From: Owenia fusiformis
Taxonomy: Eukaryota > Annelida > Polychaeta > Sabellida > Oweniidae
Direction: 5' to 3'
Assembly: GCA_903813345.2 (NCBI GenBank)
Contig: CAIIXF020000009.1
Coordinates: forward strand, 21,231,759 to 21,295,758
Length of the DNA stretch: 64,000 nucleotides
The notes under the pieces are model-generated. The model made no database searches. It saw only the letters and a list, made by a program, of their open reading frames with translations, and was not told the origin of the DNA. Positions 60,970 to 64,000 of the stretch are shown piece after piece (within the stretch, counting starts at the first letter, position 1; every line of letters begins with the position of its first letter). The translations under genes and the position numbers were made by a program.

Positions 60970-63930
60970 TCAGGCCCGTCAGATGGGGGGGGTGCGATGG
61001 GTGCGACCGCACCCCCCTTTGACACCCCCCAAAAAAAAAAAAGAAAAATAAAAAAAAATAAAAAAATTGGGGGAATTTTTTTTCATCATCTCATACATTT
61101 TTAAAGTGCCCAGAAAGCATCAAATAGCATTTTAAAATTGTAAAATTTTCTAGAGGGAGTGGGCCTCCCCTCACACCCCCTCAATACAATGGAAAAGTTC
61201 TGAATTTATTTTATGTATTGTCTCAGACACTTTTAAAGTGCCCAAATGCCCAGACATCATCGCATAGCTTCTTCATATACTGTAAAACGGGTATTGTTAG
61301 CGAGGGGTAATTGTTAGCGATTGTTAGCGATCGCTATAGTTTCGCTAAAAATTCAATTCGCTAAAATAAACCGGGGTTAAAATAAACCGGGCGCTAAAAT
61401 TTGCAAATTCCCGGGAAACTACATGAATACTAGTATTTAATGTGACCCAGGCATTAGGGGCATACTCATAGGACAGAAATGCAAAACTAGGACGACAACG
61501 TGAAATTACCGGTACATGTTTCACGGCGTTGGACGTATATCTTAACCGTGAAGACGAAAAATCAACGATTTAAATGCTACATTTTGTGATGAGTCAGATG
61601 AGATTAGTTTGGACCGAAAAATCAATGATTTTCAATGCTATACCGTGATTTTGTGATTAGTCAGATGAGATTATAGTAGTTTGGACCAATACCATGTGCG
61701 TTAGAAGTCTTACATTTTGATAATTCCTCTGTCATGTCCGTTATTCATTCTTCTGCCATAAATGATAAAATTTCTAATGTATTTCGCTAATTTGATTTTT
61801 TAAAGATTAATCTTCATTTCGCTAAAATTTCCCGCGCTAAAACCCCCTGAAATTGAAAAATCGCTAAAATTTCCCGGTGTCAAAATTACCCGTTTTACAG
61901 TAGTCAATGTTTCTGGGAAACTAACACTTGCTCCCCTTCGGGATCCTTACCCCACCCCACCTCCCCCTCTGGCACCCTCGCCCCCCTGGACACCCCTCCA
62001 AAAAAATTGTGATTTTCTCAATTTTTTAATTGACTCATACACTTTGAAAGTGCCCAGAGAGCACTAAATAGTGTTTTAAAATTGTAAAATTTTCTAGGGG
62101 GAGTGGGCCACCCCTCACACCCAAAACAAAACAATTAAAAAGTTCTGAATTTATTTTATGTATCATCTCAGACACATGTAAAGTGCCCAGACATCATCAA
62201 ATAGCTCCTTGATATAGTCAATGATTCTGGGAGACTAACACTTACTCGCCCTCTTGCATTACCACCCCACCTCCCCCTTTGGCACCCTCCCCCCATTTGA
62301 CATCCCCCAAAATATTGTTTGATTTTTTCAAATTTTTTATTGAGTCATACACTTCGAAGGTGCCCAGAAAGCACCAAATAGCATCTTAAAATTGTAAAAT
62401 TTCCATGGAAGTAGGCCACTCTTCACATCCCCCACAAAACAATTGACATAAATTCTGAATTTATTTCATGCATTGTCTCAGACACTTTTAAAGTGCCCAG
62501 ACTTCATCAAATAGCACCTTGATATGGTCAATGTTTCTGGGGGAAGATATGGGGGAAAAACACTTGCTCCCCCTCTGGCACCCTAATCCCACCTCCCCTT
62601 CTGGCATCCCCCTTTGACACCCCCAATAATTGAAAAAATGTAGTAGTTTTTCAATTTTTTTTTCGATTGACCCATACACTTTAAAAGTGCCCAGAAGCAC
62701 CAAATATCATCTTAAAAGTGCCCAGTAAAATTTTCTAGAAGAGTTGGCCACCCCTCACATCCCCCACGAAACAATTGAGAAAATTTTGAATTTCATGTAT
62801 TGTCTCAGACATTTTTAAAGTGCCCAGACATCATCAAATGGCACCTTGATATGGTCATTGTTCCTTGGGGAAATCCCTTGCTCCCCCTCTGGCACTCCAC
62901 CCCACATCACCCTCTCATTCTCTTTGACATCCCCAAAAAGAATTTGAAAAAAAATGATTGACTCATTCACTTTAAAAGTGCCCAGAAAGCACCAAATGGC
63001 ATCTCAAAAGTGTAAAATTTTCTAGGGGGAGTGGGTTACTCCTCACAAGTTTGGAAGTTGCATTTGTTAATTTTAAACACTTTAAAAGTGCCTAGAAGTT
63101 ACTCGAGTCTCTAGCCAATACTTGGCTAGAGGGGATTCATCTGGAATACTGTGAACTCTATTTGAAAAAAGCTGCCGGGGTGTCATAAATTTATTGAATA
63201 TTTTAAAAATCGCCAGATAAATAAATCATTAATCAAACCGGACCCAGCTCAAATCCTTGATGAGATATGACATGATTTCATCAGGATTTCGTCTAAAATT
63301 AAAACAAAATGGCTCCAAGAAAAATGGCGATGTTCGAAAACTGGACGAAATGTCGTTACGTCTGACATTAGTAACTGGCTGTAAATTCTAAGTTAGCGAT
63401 CCAGAAGATGTGAACTAATACACTGATTACTTTGTGTGTGTTTTGGAATTTTTGGTGAGGTAATAAGACCAAAACTCGCAATTCAAATTGTGATGTGGAA
63501 AAATGGCGGACATATGATTTCAAATTTTATGATTACGACATTACCAGTTGTTCATGCAGGAATATATCTGTACTGGAAGGCCACGATACAGTGGCCTTAG
63601 AAGAAGGTAACCTAGAAGTCACCAAGTGACATAATGAAATCATAAAAACATAAAAATTTCTGGCAGCCCACCCCAAAAACTAAAGCATTCATTTACTCAA
63701 ACACATTAAAAGTGCTCAGAATTAACCAGACAGCATCTTGAATAAGTAAAATTTTCCTTGCTGCCCCCCTAAGAAGAAAATAATTGAAGAAATCTGAATT
63801 TCTTATAAATAGATTCTATTTCTTCAATTAAAACACCTTGAAAGAGTCCAGAAATCACTGAATGTGATCTTGAACTGTTAAAAGTTCTCGGGCATTTATG
63901 CCCTTCTAGTACACCCTCCCCCTATTCCAG
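60970..63930. repeat. ~300 bp satellite-like array, ~6 copies, with insertions
   Basis: Each unit has a CCCC-rich 'tttgacaccccccaaa' segment, then 'aaagtgcccagaaagca', 'aattttctagggggagtggg' and 'cagacacttttaaagtgccc'. Units start near 60990, 61920, 62230, 62540, 62870 and 63650. One is split by a TA-flanked element (61280-61900) and another by ~500 bp of unrelated DNA (63110-63650). Confidence 0.8.
61280..61900. mobile_element. 621 bp TA-flanked element nested in the 300 bp array
   Basis: Ends CTGTAAAACGGGTA and TACCCGTTTTACAG; TA duplicated at 61278-61279 and 61901-61902. The sister unit at ~62210 reads gatatagtcaatg without the insert, which proves the empty site. Internal 'ttcgctaaaatttcccg' blocks repeat near both ends. 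Tc1/mariner-type MITE. Confidence 0.88.
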
Positions 63931-64000
63931 TGTTTCTCCAAATTGCTCATACAATATTTAGTCTAAAAACAATACGAAAACAATAAAATACTACAAAATA
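63931..64000. other. Window end, no feature
   Basis: AT-rich end of the last array unit; nothing recognisable. Confidence 0.3.

Overview
This is a metazoan nuclear genome window: AT-rich, intron-dense, with GT-AG introns and many DNA-transposon remnants. The repeat content suggests a lophotrochozoan, probably a mollusc and perhaps a bivalve: a Helitron-like element with internal ~145 bp core repeats next to a (CCGT)n microsatellite (the layout of bivalve 'pearl' elements), a tRNA-headed SINE and many small palindromic elements. The phylum is inferred. No bacterial gene, rRNA gene or CRISPR array was seen.

Two large convergent genes dominate. On the + strand (1-35409) lie 47 coding exons, about 2,835 residues, of WDFY3/ALFY. 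This is the giant PH-BEACH-WD40-FYVE scaffold of selective autophagy; its N-terminus lies off the left edge. All exon junctions keep phase, and the protein ends in a FYVE finger preceded by a candidate LC3-interacting motif (DFVIL). On the - strand (57685-42709) an 11-exon gene encodes about 2,995 residues. It starts with a TASOR-type pseudo-PARP domain (DUF3715, the domain of the HUSH silencing subunit TASOR and of TEX15), followed by very long Lys/Glu, coiled-coil, RGG/RGMG-repeat and RS-like low-complexity regions unlike vertebrate TASOR.

Two small genes appear to be nested antisense inside WDFY3 introns. One, at 7534-3860, is a four-exon secreted phospholipase A2-like protein. It has the PLA2 cysteine framework but has lost the calcium loop and the catalytic His-Asp pair (CCEAQQRCY), so it looks like a pseudo-enzyme. 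The other, at 28352-27637, is a less certain short Cys-rich transmembrane protein.

The most unusual signal is that several tandem arrays sit exactly on 3' splice sites and duplicate the intron-exon junction. These are a 78 bp unit x6 at WDFY3 exon 2, a 34 bp unit x11 at exon 41, a 33 bp unit x~4.6 at exon 29, and a 52 bp unit x14 at exon 3 of the PLA2-like gene on the other strand. For the 78, 34 and 52 bp arrays, only the last acceptor gives an open frame by my reading. A related array in intron 29 is made of a fragment of coding exon 28. Two transposon-like elements are nested inside tandem arrays, and the uninterrupted neighbouring copies show the empty target site (TAGC in one case, TA in the other).

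The flanks and introns hold foldback and TIR elements (1.1, 12.4, 34.1, 40.0, 55.7, 58.3, 59.1 and 61.3 kb), Helitron-like copies (1.8, 4.7, 41.1 and 49.5 kb), a SINE (38.3 kb) and a ~300 bp satellite-like array (61-63.9 kb). No gene is seen from 37.4 to 42.7 kb or from 57.7 kb to the end.
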